Source of the DNA: Rhodosporidiobolus odoratus
Taxonomy: Eukaryota > Basidiomycota > Microbotryomycetes > Sporidiobolales > Sporidiobolaceae
Length of the DNA: 64,000 nucleotides
NCBI GenBank assembly: GCA_034387635.1
Contig: JAOANU010000002.1
Span: forward strand, 1,736,001 to 1,800,000
Direction: 5' to 3'
Of the stretch, positions 1 through 11,203 are shown in pieces (within the stretch, counting starts at the first letter, position 1; every line of letters begins with the position of its first letter). The notes below the pieces were generated by a model. That model did not search any database and had not been told where the DNA came from. It saw only the letters and a program-made list of their open reading frames with translations. The position numbers were made by a program, and so were the translations under genes.

Positions 1-363
1 GCATCCGCCTCCGCCTCGGGCCTGGGACGCAACCTCTATGGCGGCGCCGGCGGTTTGACCTCACCTACCTCGCCACCCTCTACTTCCTCCTCCTCAGCTT
101 ACCCCCCTTCAGCCGACTTGTTCGATCACTCCGGTCCCTCCGGTTTCAGCGGGTTCGACATGCGTGGCGGCGCTGGCCGGACGGACGGGCGAGATGCTGC
201 TGCTGCGACGGCGAGGGAGGAAAGGGAACGAGAGCGGCAGTTGGGGAGGATGAGGGCCCAGGGGAAAGCTAGTGGGAGTTCGCAGCTTTGGGGGGAGAAT
301 CAGGCTCCGGTCAGCAGGAGGACGGCGGCTAGGTTGGCGGCGCAACAGGGTAGGGGGATGTAG
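1..363 (+). CDS. C-terminal end of an unrecognised protein (5' partial)
   Basis: An open frame runs from base 1 to a TAG at 361-363 and gives the last 120 residues of a protein whose start lies outside the window. The visible part is low complexity: Gly/Ala-rich, then Ser/Thr/Pro-rich, then a short charged stretch (EERERERQLGRMRAQGK) that could be helical, ending in Arg/Ala-rich residues. No domain is visible, so no function is proposed. The frame has no stop for 120 codons and its composition resembles the tails of other proteins in this window. The next gene, CTNNBL1, converges on it, with stops 281 bp apart. Confidence 0.6.
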   Translation, partial: ASASASGLGRNLYGGAGGLTSPTSPPSTSSSSAYPPSADLFDHSGPSGFSGFDMRGGAGRTDGRDAAAATAREERERERQLGRMRAQGKASGSSQLWGENQAPVSRRTAARLAAQQGRGM

Positions 364-644
364 AAAGGAAGGGCGTGAACGAGATGGACGGATTCTGAAG
401 CGAGTGTCGTGCCGTTTTCTCTTCCCTGTTATGTATCACGTCTTTTGTCTGTGCGTTCTGCAACGAGTCATGTATAGCTCTCTCTCTCTGTCCCTCCTCG
501 GCTGTGAGATCAGAAAGACTCGAGGGAGCTCTGATATGCAAATGCAAGTCGAGGAAATCCTCCTGGCTAGTCGTTTCGCTCGCAGCCATTGACTTCAGGT
601 AGCCGTCAATGTTTTATGCGCGCCATCCTTCATCCATGCAAGTA

Positions 645-3625
645 TCAAGCTACACTCTCCAAATACCTCGCCAGTTGATCCAAAATCGCCTTTCTCTCTT
701 CCCCCTCACTCATCATTACCATCTCCTGTCCCTCGTCTTCTCCCTCTCCTGATCCCCCGCTTTCTCCTTCTTGTCGAGTCTCGACAGCGCCTTCTTCGTC
801 GTCGCCGATATTATCCCGATACTCGACCAAAACCTCGACGAGGTCTTTGAGGGATTTGCCACGTCGGGAGAGGAGCATTGAGAGGTGTTCGCGGGCCTGG
901 TTTTTTTGTGGGGGGGGGGGGGCCGGGTTGATAACCGTGTCAGTGGCATGTTTAGAACCAGGAATCGAACAGGCTATCGAGGGCACTTTGCTTCTCGCTC
1001 GAAGGCAGAGGAGGGGGGCGGGGGGACAGGACGAGCGGCAGGAGCGAAGGCAAGGAAGGTAGGGTACGGAGGAAAGGATAGAGCGGAGTAAAGGATAGAA
1101 GGAAGAAAAGAACAGCGCACCCCGTCATCCTCCATACAAACCCAACCCGCCACGTAATCCCCCATCTGGAGTCCAAACAATCCTCCCTCCAATTTCTCCA
1201 AATACACTTCGTCCTCGTCTGGCTCCTCCTCTTGGCCTCCTCGCCCCGTGTTCCTAGCTATCCTGTTCTCGAGTTCCTCCCGGATCTCGTCCAACCGATC
1301 CAGTTTTTCATAATCGTTTTCAATGAATTTCGAGATCAGTCGGAGGCGGGAGGGAGAGTCGGAGGGGAGGGAGGAGAAGAGTGAGGCCAAGAGGGAGAGG
1401 AGGTGGGTTGTCGTTTCGTGGGTTAGATTCGCTGCTGATGCTGAAGACGTGGAGGTGGAGGACTTGGTGGAGGTAGTCTGTTGTGGCGTGAGAAGGAGAG
1501 GTAAAGTCAGCTCGACTCGGAAAGGAGGCATGAAAAAAGACTAAGGAGGGAGACAGAGAGGGCGGAAGAATCGTACCTTGCCCATAAAAATCTTGAACAC
1601 ACTCCCCAATCCCAAGACCTCTACAAACCTCTCACACAGCTCAGCTCCCGGTCTGCCCTGCAACGCATGATCAAGAGCTTTGATCGCCACACCGATCCTC
1701 GAGAACGATGCGGCAGCGGCAGCGTTGGTTTTGGATTTCGAGGTGGATTTGAGGAGAAGGAGGAGGAGTTCGAGACCTTCTCCGGTGAGGAAGGCTTTTT
1801 TGACGGGATGTGGGGGGGAGGAAGAGGAAGAAAAAGAGGAAGAGGGGGAGGGGGTAGGGGGAAGAGGGGAAGAAAGACAAGAACAGAGAGCGTCGAAACA
1901 GTTCTCGAGAAACTCTTGTTCTTCTCCCGAGGCTGGGTCTCGTTTGCGGTACACCTGGTCAGTAGTGAAGTGTCCATCAGTCACGGGCGGTCAAAAAGAG
2001 AGAGAAAGAGACGAGGCGAGCGAGCTGATTGCAGGTTAGAGCCATTCAAGAAAAAGAACGGGAAATGGTAAATGAGACCGCACCGAAATGACCTTCAACA
2101 GCTTATCAACCCCATTCATCCCCTCCTTGTCCTCTTGCGCAACCCTCATCCTAGCCTCCCTGACCCCCTCAACAACCTCCCAAGGCAAACTAAGGACAAG
2201 AGCGAGCATCTCTGCGGCGTAGAAACGGTTTTGGTCGTACTCTGGTCCGACCAACTTCTTTTTTTGGTCTTGACTAGAGAGAGACAGGGAGGATAGCCGG
2301 TTTAGGAGGTAGGAGAGGAAGAAGGATGAGGGGGAGAGGAATGAGGTGCCGAGGGTGGGGGAGAGGGTCAAGAGGTTTTCGACCAGACCTGTGTAGCCAA
2401 GGTGCAGATGAACCGCGCGAGATGATTGTCAGTTCAGCGGAACCAAGCAAGAGAGAGCGGTGGGGGGGGGGAGGGGGAGGAAGGAACGACTCGACGCACT
2501 CAGAGTATGAAACACCCCCGTTCGTTCTCCCTCATCCTCCTCGTTCAATCTAGCCAACTGCGCCGTCACCAATTCCAGCACACCCTCCTTGACCAGCGAA
2601 TCTACCAACCCCTTGACCGCCGCTCTCTTCCTTTCATCCTCCCCCTCATCCTCTTCAGCCTCATCCCCCTCCAAGCCTTCCGGATCGACCCACTCTTCCA
2701 AGACCTGGATTACGGCGATTGCGACGTCCGTGTTTTCGTGTGAGAGGAGATCGGCGAGGGTGCTGGGAGTGGCGTTTTCGAGGAGGATGGGGTAGGTCAG
2801 GGCGGGGGAGACGGACAGGAGGAGGAGGGCGTTTAGGGATTCGAGCAGGTTGAACTCGGAGTCGACGAATCTGTGCGTTATCAAGAAACCGAAAGTGGTC
2901 AGAGAGGATCATCAGACCAAGTGAAAGTACAGGACAGGTAAGAGCAGAGGATTAGCAGGACCGTACTTTTCCGGATCATTGGGAAACTTGGTCCTGAGAT
3001 CTCGGTTCTTGTTGACCGCCTTTTCGAGGTTCAAGAGTTGTTTTCGAACGCTTTGAGGGGTGAGGTCTTCGCCGGGAAGCTGGTCCACGCCGCCTTGTCG
3101 ATCCATGATGTTGAGGACTTGCTTCTGAACAGTGGAGAGACCGCCGCCACTGTAGGTGGTGATGAAATTTAAGACAGTCAGAAGGCGAAGTAGACACGGT
3201 GAGGCGGGCTGGTGGAAAGGAAAGTGGGGGAAAAGGTCGAGGCGAGAGACAGGGTGAGACGGGGAAGACTGACTAGAACCTGCCATCCTCGTCCTCTTCC
3301 TCAAAGTAGTCGGCGTCTCCATTGGGCGCGAACTCTCCCCTGTTGCCTCCGTCTTGATCCTGTACATCCTCGATAGTGACCCCTGCCGCTGCTCGTCGAC
3401 CTGGTCGAGTTGACCCTGGTGCGGTGGATGAGTCTAGCTTGACAGACTTGTAGGATTCGGGGTCGAGTTCAGGTTGGTCTAGCTTGCGTTTGTTTGGGTT
3501 TGAGATTGAGGATTTGGGAAGAGGGGGACGCTGTCAAAGTGCGAGGATGTTAATCAGCCCTCGGGGGAAACAGAAGGGGTACCTCAGAGTGTAGAGTATA
3601 CCTTGAAGATGTCGTCAATGTCCAT
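645..3625 (-). CDS. CTNNBL1: Beta-catenin-like protein 1 (CTNNBL1), spliceosome-associated armadillo protein
   Basis: Homologue of CTNNBL1, an armadillo-type helical protein that associates with the Prp19/CDC5L complex in the nucleus. The start ATG at 3623-3625 opens MDIDDIFKRPPLP and a basic, NLS-like stretch (NKRKLDQP), followed by an acidic linker. Family landmarks in order are: a GGGLSTVQKQVLNIMD segment; NLLESLNALLLLS; NRFYAAEMLALVLS; ENCFDALCSCL; a GEGLELLLLLLK repeat; ALDHALQGRPGAELCERFVE; VYLEKLEGGLFGLQ; and the C-terminal LVEYRDNIGD followed by ILDQLARYLE. The order and spacing match the whole family. The gene has at least seven introns. The one ending near 892 has a run of 13 C (coding strand) close to its acceptor. 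The spliced frame appears intact. Confidence in the identity is high; exact intron borders were judged by eye. Confidence 0.93.
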
Positions 3626-5322
3626 ACTGGTCAACCTTGTCTACTTCTGGAGTGAGAATAAAGATGAGAAACGACTTGACATCCAACTCCTTCAATCCGC
3701 GACCCACACATCAATTGCAGTGATCAGTAGAACAGCTGGACTCGCCAAACTCGCTCTAGTATACACTCTCCAACCTTCGGCGTAGTCTCTAGAGACCCGA
3801 CTCCTCTTTCCGCCCTCAACATCTCTTTCAACTGATCAACTTCCTTACGCCCCGTCGAACACCTCTTCAAAGGCCATGTCTGGCCCCGTCGTACCCACGA
3901 TACTGCTATCCGGCCTCTGGCGGACCGCTTGGCCAGTCAGCGACGAACCTCAACCGCTGTGTCGCCGTCGACTTTGCCTCCTCCTTCCTCTAGATCGGTC
4001 CGCTCAATCCCTTGCAATTCTTCTCACTGACTACTCAGCCCGCCCCTCCGCATAGCGCAACAGTCAGGGTCGACTTTGGCCACCACTCGACCCCAACACG
4101 GCTTTCACTCCGACGCTCGTCAATGCCAGCTTCTGCAAATCCGTCTCGTTCCGGCACTTCCGCCCCAGGCCGCTCCTACCCATGTCTTCGACGCTTTAGT
4201 TGTCTTGCTGCTACCGCGGGAGGTCTCTCGGTCTGCGCCGCTCCATCAATTTGCGTCTTCAATAGGATAGCACTATAATGCCACAACATTAGCGTTTGGC
4301 GACTTCGACCTGCAGCCCCGTGATCCCCATCCGACCAGTCCGGCGTGTATGCCAACCCGGTCCGATCGTATCAACTTCGCACCGCCGCTAGTCTCCTACT
4401 CAGGTACACTGCAACCCCGTCTTTTTTTTTCGTTTGAGGAGTCTTCGAGGGCTGCCGCCCCTGATACGTAATGCCTCCGCCAACCTTGCCATAGATCCAC
4501 AAGCTGGGGTTCAGTCTCGTTCTCCTGCTGTGGCGGCGCTCGTTCCGGTCTTACCCTTCCGGCGCTGCCCCCTTCTCCGCAGCACTTGTCGTGGCGTCGC
4601 CTTTGCAGCGCGCTGGTAACTTTGACGGTGACAGAAACCGTTATCAGCTCCCCTAGGGATTGGTATGCTACTACGTCCATTTTCAAAAATAGGGTGGCTG
4701 CAGGAGCGGGAGCGCAAACAGGACCGTGGGAGGACATGTCCGGACTGGACCCCCGTGCGCAGGTAGGACTACACCATCCGATGCGACGGGAACAGCCACA
4801 GGCGGGTTCTCAGCTGCTGCCCATCTCAGGAGACCTTGAACGCCTGGAAAAGGTGCATGAAAGAGGATGTTCAGTATGTTTTCTCTGCTTCTCTTGGCTA
4901 CCTGGCAGTCGAGACTGACAGTAGGACTAAGCTCGTGCAGAGACGTCGGGGGACGCCTACCACGGAGCAGAGGGGTGAGAGAAGGACACTGAGGGGCAGG
5001 CCGGTCAGCCGGGTGCCGGAACGTAGCGCTGCAGCACTCCGAGGTTGGCTCACGACTGGCTAGTAGTACACGATGGAACCCAACTACAAGGTAACAACGT
5101 GGAAGGATCTGATTTAATGTGGACATCAACATAGGGGGACGGCGAAGGAAGATAGAGATCGGGAGAAATCGAGTATGTGGCGAGGTACAACAGGAACAAA
5201 TCGAAGCACAGTCTGAGAGCCATCCCCCTCCCCTATTCCGGTTGTAGCGCAAAAAAGCGTGCTACTCATGCTGCATCCGCCTTTGCACCCCTCTGGCACT
5301 AGACAGGTCGACTCCTGACTTG
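3626..5322. other. Intergenic stretch, no supportable gene
   Basis: About 1.7 kb upstream of CTNNBL1. It contains several overlapping open frames on both strands, the longest 189 codons on the minus strand at 4683-5252. None shows a domain, good splice context or a convincing start, and several carry many Cys/Arg/Ser codons typical of chance frames in GC-rich DNA. A plus-strand frame beginning at an ATG at 3876 soon meets stops in every frame. A decayed gene is possible but I cannot name it. Confidence 0.4.
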
Positions 5323-6339
5323 TCACTCGGTGCGCTTCATAGAGCGATTCTCTTCCACTTGGCTGATGAGGCCGAATCTGGAAAAGAAGGAGCGTACGAG
5401 GGCAATGCCGGAAGGTGTGTTATGAGGCGGAGGGCGCATGGGTACGGCGTTCGCGGCGGCAGGCAGACCGTGCAGAGTGTGCGAACGTGGAAGGGCTGCG
5501 GTGCCGGTAAACCGGGAGATGGCGCTCGCGAAAGAATCCTGTTGCCCTCTGGCGCCAGGAAGAAAGCTGGTGCCACTCGAAGTATCGGAAGAGAATGATA
5601 ATGTGGGGGAATTCGAGCGAGTTCGTGAGCGGCCTGTAATGTTACATGGAAGCAGGGTCAGCCACACAATGATTGCACAAACTCGAGACGTGCACGTGCC
5701 TTGATCGCATTGAGTACCGGCACTCTGCTCGTCCGCCGGTTCGCTTGCGCTTCGAGCGAGCCTGGCGAGGTCGTTGACCGAAACCAGCTGACCCTGGCCA
5801 ACAATCCCCATGGCCTCATGAAACGTCTCTTCGTTGATACCACTCAGCTTCGCTTGATACAGGTACGCCAAGTAGAGTATGGCGAGTACTGCGTGAGGCA
5901 GGAAGCTTAGCTGGAGAGCCGGTGTGCGAAAGAGAAAGGAAAACGAGAAAAAAACTGGACGCACGTCCGCCCCTTCTGTACAGCGCCTCCTCCTTCTCCT
6001 CCTCCTTCTTAGCTATCTCCATCTCCAACTCCTCTGCATCAACTCCCGTTTGACCTCTTCTCGCCTCGAGAGCTTCCTGAGCGGCAAGAGCTGCGTACAG
6101 TCCATCGCCGCCCGTTCCCATATCCCCGCCGCCTCATTGTAGCGTAGATGGACTTCTTTAGTCATGACCTCGGGTGGGTAGGTTTTGCGAAGGGGAGTGA
6201 GGGAGGCGAGGTCGGAGGGGGTGAAGATGATAGGGTCAACCGTGACGGAAGAAGCCGCAGGAGGATGGCTTGACATCCTCAAGTCGAAGCTGTTGCGTAT
6301 GACGTTGAGCGCTTGTGACAGTCCTGAAAATGCTATCAT
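5323..6339 (-). CDS. Unrecognised protein with a hydrophobic segment; apparent frameshift
   Basis: Not recognised. An ATG at 6337-6339 opens MIAFSGLSQALNVI, then a segment ending in HLRYNEAAGIWERAAM. Near 6100-6125 the plausible reading moves to another frame (GLYAALAAQEALEARR, then a charged EEEKEEALYRR helix) with no GT-AG intron in between. This suggests a one-base indel, a sequence error or a missed exon. A small intron (donor GTGCGT near 5970, acceptor CACGCAG near 5890) then joins to a hydrophobic stretch (LAILYLAYLYQA) and KLSGINEETFHEAM. The last exon is Ser/Thr/Pro-rich and ends at 5323. The short hydrophobic segment and Leu/Ala-rich helices would fit a small membrane-associated protein, but no family is assigned. 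Splicing of the 3' half is uncertain because one frame stays open through it. Confidence 0.45.
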
Positions 6340-7055
6340 GGCTACGTCTTGCGTTGTTTAGGGGAGGGAGAGGGGAGCTCACAATGGGAAGAAGTTGAGG
6401 CCGAGGGGAGGCGCGAGGGGTGAATAGCCGGTTCAAGCTCGCGGATAGCTTTGGGAACAGCCGAGCAGTGTAGCAAGTACTATGGTGTAGTTGTATACGC
6501 AGTGTACAATCAGTAGCAGTGGTCGAGTGAGAGGGAAAGATGAGCCAACTCTGTTTGGCCTTCGTTTAAATTTCCTCGTTTCCTCGATGCATCGTCCGTC
6601 GACGCACTGCTACACAATCACAAGCCCTTTGAGGAGGCTTCATGCCGACTAAACGACGGATACGTGCGAGACCATACCCGTGCGTTACTTACTCGCTGCT
6701 TGCTTCAACCAACTTCTCCTCCTCGCTTCAAGGTACAGCTAAGTGACGAGATAGCCCGCACGGCAGAGTATACTTTCGCAGCGCCGCCAACATCAGACTC
6801 CGCGGGATTGGCGCTCGTTCGTATGGTACGCAGCGCCGTGAGGACTGGCTTGCCATTTTTCCGCTCCAGTGGTTAGTGTTCCCGTTAGCAGAGACGCCCG
6901 AGAATGGCGGAAAAGCATGAAGGCAAGAGCTACATATCAGTGCTACATTCTGCAAGTGTACAGAGCTGCCCAAAAGCGATGGTAGAGAGTGAAGATCGGG
7001 AGGGCCAAGTAAGGGGCCAAATCACAACCAAAGTAGAGCAGGGAGGCGCAACCGA
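6340..7055. other. Intergenic stretch, nothing recognised
   Basis: Roughly 700 bp between the unrecognised gene upstream and the 3' end of the membrane-protein gene. Only short chance frames are visible. The part next to 6339 is presumably the promoter and 5' leader of the 5323-6339 gene. No repeat, tRNA or terminator-like structure was seen. Confidence 0.4.
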
Positions 7056-8162
7056 TCAAGCCCTTGCCATCGCCGGACCTTCCTCTTGGCCCGATCCCAC
7101 ATTCTTCGCACCCGTCGCGGTCGTCGAGCGAGGAACCTTTGCCCACTCGCCTTCTTCCGAGCCCGAGTCGCTCAACCTCGTCCACCCATTTCCGTCTTCC
7201 TCGGTCGAGCTGGTGACGCTCAAAGCGGGACTGCGCACCCAGCCATCTGAGACGCTAGATGGAGCGGGAGAGGGAAAGGGGGAGTCTGAAGGGCGGTCAA
7301 AGGTAGTTTCGGTTTTCTCTTCTTGCGTGACTGCTCCTGTAGTTTTCGAGGGCTTGGTGGCGGTAGAGGGACGATCGCTGAACGGATCGTCCGGGAGAGA
7401 GGGAGAGGCAAAGGTAGAAGTAGACGCGGCCGAAGGGGAAAAGAAAGAAGGAAGGGCAGGAGAAGCGAAAGTCGAGTCGGCATCGGAGATGGGGGAAGAA
7501 ACGAGGGTGGGACTCCTCTCGAGGGTCGCCGCTGATCTCTGGACCTCTGAATCCGTGAGGAGGGGAATGAAGGTCGGGGCTGCTGCGACTTCCGAGGCGA
7601 GGTCGGGGGAGAAGAACGCTTCTGTCCCGCCGCCGCTGCTGCGCGTTGTCGTTCCCGTAGGCACGGGAGTGAGTGCCGGGGGTGTGGGGTGTGTGGTGAC
7701 GGGTGTCGTCGACGTTGGAGGCGCTGACAAGCGGCTGAGAGGGAGGTCGTCGTCGTCGACATTCTCTTCGAGGTCGGTGGGGTCGCCACCGAGGACGTGC
7801 TGAGCCTCCGGTTCCGAGATCGCGGTTCCCTGCTGTAGATCGACTCGTGATCAGCTTGATTGAGAGCAGAGAGTGTGCTAACAGAGACGTACCCTCCTCC
7901 CCTTGCGCTTCCTCACCTCAAACCCCCATCCCCTCTTGGGTTCAATCCCGCTTCCCCTCGCCACACTCTTCTCCTCCTTCGCTTCCCTTCTCCCCCTAGC
8001 TCTGACCGGCACTCTCTGCCTCCTGCCCTCCCTTTCCCTCCTGTCGAGCAGTCTCTGCCGTTCCTCGAGAACTCTCGGCACAACCTCGACCAAGACAACG
8101 GCGATTGCCACTGCGCCTACAACGCCAAGGGAGAGGGAGAGCGGGAGGGCGTAGGCTAGCAT
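7056..8162 (-). CDS. Single-pass membrane protein with long Ser/Pro/acidic tail
   Basis: Not assigned to a family. The start ATG at 8160-8162 opens MLAYALPLSLSLGVVGAVAI, a 25-30 residue hydrophobic segment that would act as a signal anchor. A strongly basic, coiled-coil-like stretch (VLEERQRLLDRREREGRRQR) follows, which predicts the N-in-lumen, C-in-cytosol orientation. One intron of about 60 bp (donor GTACGT near 7892, acceptor ending at about 7832) joins the second exon, which encodes an acidic stretch (DLEENVDDDDLPLSRL) and about 200 residues rich in Ser, Thr and Pro. The end of the protein has EEDGNGWTRL and SEEGEWAKV. The W-x-x-L within acidic residues resembles an Atg8-interacting motif (inference only). 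A 299-codon frame on the opposite strand is the shadow of this exon. Confidence 0.7.
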
Positions 8163-8997
8163 GACCTCTTGCAATTGGCGGGTAGTGGCGAGAAATGAGT
8201 GTGGCGAGTGAGAGCGAGGGAAGGAGAAGCCGGGACAGAGGAGACGAGGTGGGGTGGCCCACCGCGGACAAGAGGAGAAAAAATGGACAGGGAGCGGTGC
8301 AAGGTGTCTCATCTGTTTTTGCATTCCTCGTGGGCGTGTCAAGGGCGTGCGGACAGGCAGATCACTAGCTTGCACTTCATACGTCGCTCTCGAGCGCATA
8401 TGCAATCAGAAGGCGACTCAGGGGCCCGATCAGACCGAGGCCTTCGTTTGGCGTTTGCTGGCGGTTACCTCGTTCTGACCGCAGCCTGATTCACTAATTA
8501 TTCGCAAGCTGTGCGTGCAATGACCATACTGCTACGATGCAGAGAAAGCAGAAGGGACAGGCTACCGGGGTCTTCCAACAGGAGAAACTTGAGTCATGCA
8601 CAAGCAGATTGAGAAGGTCCAATGTGGCATGCTTGTTCTGCTGCACTGGGTACGTCGGGCAGACCACATCAGCCGAGTGAGCCAGAAAGTGTTTGTTGCG
8701 CATGTACTGGCTCAAGCAGAAAAGTAATTCTACAGGTGCAGCACAAAGAGCCGAAAATGACTTTTCCTTGCTGAACCCCCGCCGCTGGAGAGGATACGGT
8801 CGGTGCAGCTTGGTTCACGAGACAGGATGGCAGGGAGAAGGTGGAGTACAGTCAGGGAACTGTAGTCGGGACTCAGAGACTCAGACAACCGCGACTCTCT
8901 TCTCAACTCGTTTCGCCTCTCAAGTCCAGGTTCACACTTGATTGAGACACATGTAGTTAAACATTGCCTCACTCTACTCAGCTATGGCACTCAGGCT
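8163..8997. other. Intergenic stretch, nothing recognised
   Basis: About 830 bp between the start of the membrane-protein gene and the 3' end of the eS12 gene, both on the minus strand. It should hold the promoter of the former and the terminator of the latter. Open frames here are under 100 codons with no family resemblance. Confidence 0.4.
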
Positions 8998-9987
8998 TTA
9001 ACGCTGCGCAAAGTACTCGAGAAGGACCGAGAGTGCCTCAGACTCCTGTCCGTAGTCCTTGACAACGACGCAAGAGCAACCAACAACCTTACGAGCCACG
9101 CCATCCTTGTCGAGCTGACGACGCAAGCAAAGCGGGCGTCAGTAGGCGCACGAAGGGAAATGAGGAAGAAGAGGAGGGTCGGGCGAGGTTAGAGAAAAAA
9201 AAAAGATGGGACAGGACGGTGGCACAACGTAGCGGCAAGGCGACGACGAGGTGATAGCGACGAGGGAGCGAGGCGGAGGCGCAGGAAGAAAGACGTAAAA
9301 TAGGTGGGGAAAGAAAGGAAGAAAGCAGATAAAGAAGAAAAGGGATTGAACTCACCTTGCAGAGACCAGCCCACTCGCCGAGGAGCTTGGGGTCCGAGAT
9401 CTTGATGAGGTTGATCTTGTGCTCAGCGCACAGGGCCTCGATGAGCTTGACGTACTCGCCCTCAGTGCAGGACTCGTTGAGGACGCAAAGGTGGGCCTGA
9501 CGCTTGTCGAGGGCCTTGGCCGCCTCGCGGAGACCGCGGGCGAGACCGTCGTGGACGAGGGAGGTCTTGAGGACGTGCTGGAGAGCATCCTGTTGGCGGG
9601 AAGGGGATGAATGGGTTAGTATGTGTTCAAGTGGGCACGTCGTTTCGCCTCCATCGTCGCGTCTTCGCACGCGCTTCTCCCGCTCCTTTGCGAGCTCACT
9701 GCGCCGCGTAGCCCTACAGCAGTGAGGGTCGTGCGCCCGCTAACCAAATCGGGCAGCACTTCCCCCTCCGACCGATCAAGCTCAACACCGCCCGTCTCGA
9801 CGCACTACACCCGACCGAAATCGCCCCGTGCGCGCGAGACCAGAGCAGATTGCATGGAACCGAGGGGGGAATGGGGACTCGCCTCGACGCTCATCTTGCC
9901 CTTGGGAGCCTCAGTCTCCTGGACCTGAACCTCCTCGTTCACCTCGACGTCGGCAACAACAGGGGTCTCGCTTCCGTTATCACTCAT
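8998..9987 (-). CDS. RPS12: 40S ribosomal protein eS12
   Basis: Component of the 40S subunit beak. Three exons (9987-9883, 9589-9356, 9114-8998) give 151 residues, the expected length for eS12. Exon 1 encodes the short acidic N-terminal tail typical of fungal eS12. Exon 2 encodes [32 protein letters not shown] and the [20 protein letters not shown] segment. Exon 3 encodes [20 protein letters not shown]. All are signature segments and the frame is intact. Intron 2 is a standard GTGAGT...CAG intron. Intron 1 (9882-9590) fits best as a GC-AG intron (GAG|GCGAGT) with a TACTAAC branch site near its 3' end, because this joins MSVE to DALQ as in yeast (TIEDAL). I saw no box C/D snoRNA in the introns. 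Confidence 0.95.
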
Positions 9988-10392
9988 GGTTCTGCACCAA
10001 TCCATTCACATGATCAGTTATGGTACTCTGTTGGCTGGGTTGGGGCGAGCTGAGATGGCGAGATCAAAAACTTGAGAGGCGGAGGGCATCGGACGTTGGC
10101 GGGAGTGGGAGGGGCGAGGGGTATGAGGGAGGGTGTGGCTGGGTGTAGCTGTAAAGGGTTCAGACTGACTAGTGAAGCTGTCCTAAGCGAGAATGCGTGG
10201 GGGGGAAAGGAAACAAGAGAGCGCGACTCGATAATTCCAATTCGACTTGTCCCATCGAATCTCTCTCGGAACATGCACTGACTTGACCTCAAGGTGCACA
10301 CTGGCTAGATTGTGCGAGTCGGAATCGTACCTCACGAGGGACAGAAGCAGGGCACGCGCACTTCAATGCAGAACGACCTCGAGTTGACCCAC
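9988..10392. promoter_or_regulatory. Divergent promoter region between RPS12 and MED21
   Basis: About 400 bp separate the eS12 start codon (minus strand) from the first MED21 exon (plus strand), so both promoters and 5' leaders must lie here. No canonical TATA box or known ribosomal-protein element stands out by eye. Confidence 0.45.
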
Positions 10393-11203
10393 AGTCAGTC
10401 CTCCTCGTTCCATACCTCCTACGTCCTCCTCTACCTGCTGGGTGAACCATTGCATACACACATACTGACCATCTCACTGCAGTGGACCGCCTCACCCAAA
10501 CTCAAAACACCATTGACGACGTCCGTCTTCTTCCCTCCTGCCCCACTTGCCCATCCCAGCTCTGCACTGGCAACCTCCGTTCTCCCTCTCGAATCACATA
10601 CCTGACCCCAGCGTGATACCTCACAGCTCATCCGCATAGCCTCCTCGACCCTCCACTACCTCTCACACAAATCCTCCTTCAAACCCCTCAACCCAAACTT
10701 TCCCGTCACTCAAGCCATTCCCGGCGCCGAAGATCCCCACACCTTTGCTGGTCCGTCCTCGCTCTGGCCTCTTCTCCCTTCAGCTCGAAGGCACAATTGA
10801 CTGATACCCAGGTTTCCGCCTCGGCGTGCGCAGACAACCAGAAAGAACTCGTCGCAGATTTTCTCAGGAAAGCGAAACAGTTGGAATTCCTCATCGAGGC
10901 TTTGCCGGACGACTCGACTCGGGCAGCGGCAACAATAAAAGACGGAGGCGTAGTGGCTCAGAGTGAGGAGACGGACGATGCCGAGTTTGAAGAGTTGGAA
11001 AAGGAGATGAAGAGGGTCAATGACGAGTATGAGGGGGTTTTGGGGGAGGCAGGTGCGTCCTATTGATTCTTCACCCACCGCTGTTCCCCTCACTTTCGAT
11101 TGGGCTGCCCCATCTGCTTTGCTGACTAGGGTCCGGAACAGAGCAACTGCATCGACAACTTGAAGAAAGTCTGCAAGGGGTGCTGCGAGGTAGAGCTCCC
11201 TAG
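10393..11203 (+). CDS. MED21: Mediator subunit MED21 (Srb7)
   Basis: MED21 pairs with MED7 in the middle module of Mediator and supports RNA polymerase II transcription. The N-terminus MDRLTQTQNTIDD matches the family's MDRLTQLQ opening. Further landmarks are a segment LIRIASSTLHYL, a PGAEDPHTF linker, the helical ADNQKELVADFLRKAKQLEF with LIEALPDD, a long acidic coiled coil (AEFEELEKEMKRVNDEYEGV) and a final EQLHRQLEESLQGVL. Three or more introns are used. The frame opening with GTG GAC at 10482 has an upstream in-frame TGA and no ATG. The simplest reading is that the A at 10393 is spliced through GTCAGT...CTGCAG (10394-10482) to TGGACC, so the start codon is split by an intron. The stop is TAG at 11201-11203. 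Confidence 0.85.

Noticed and set aside
6904..7803. 299-codon open frame on the plus strand
   Set aside because: Opposite the second exon of the minus-strand membrane protein, which has the better start, intron and composition.
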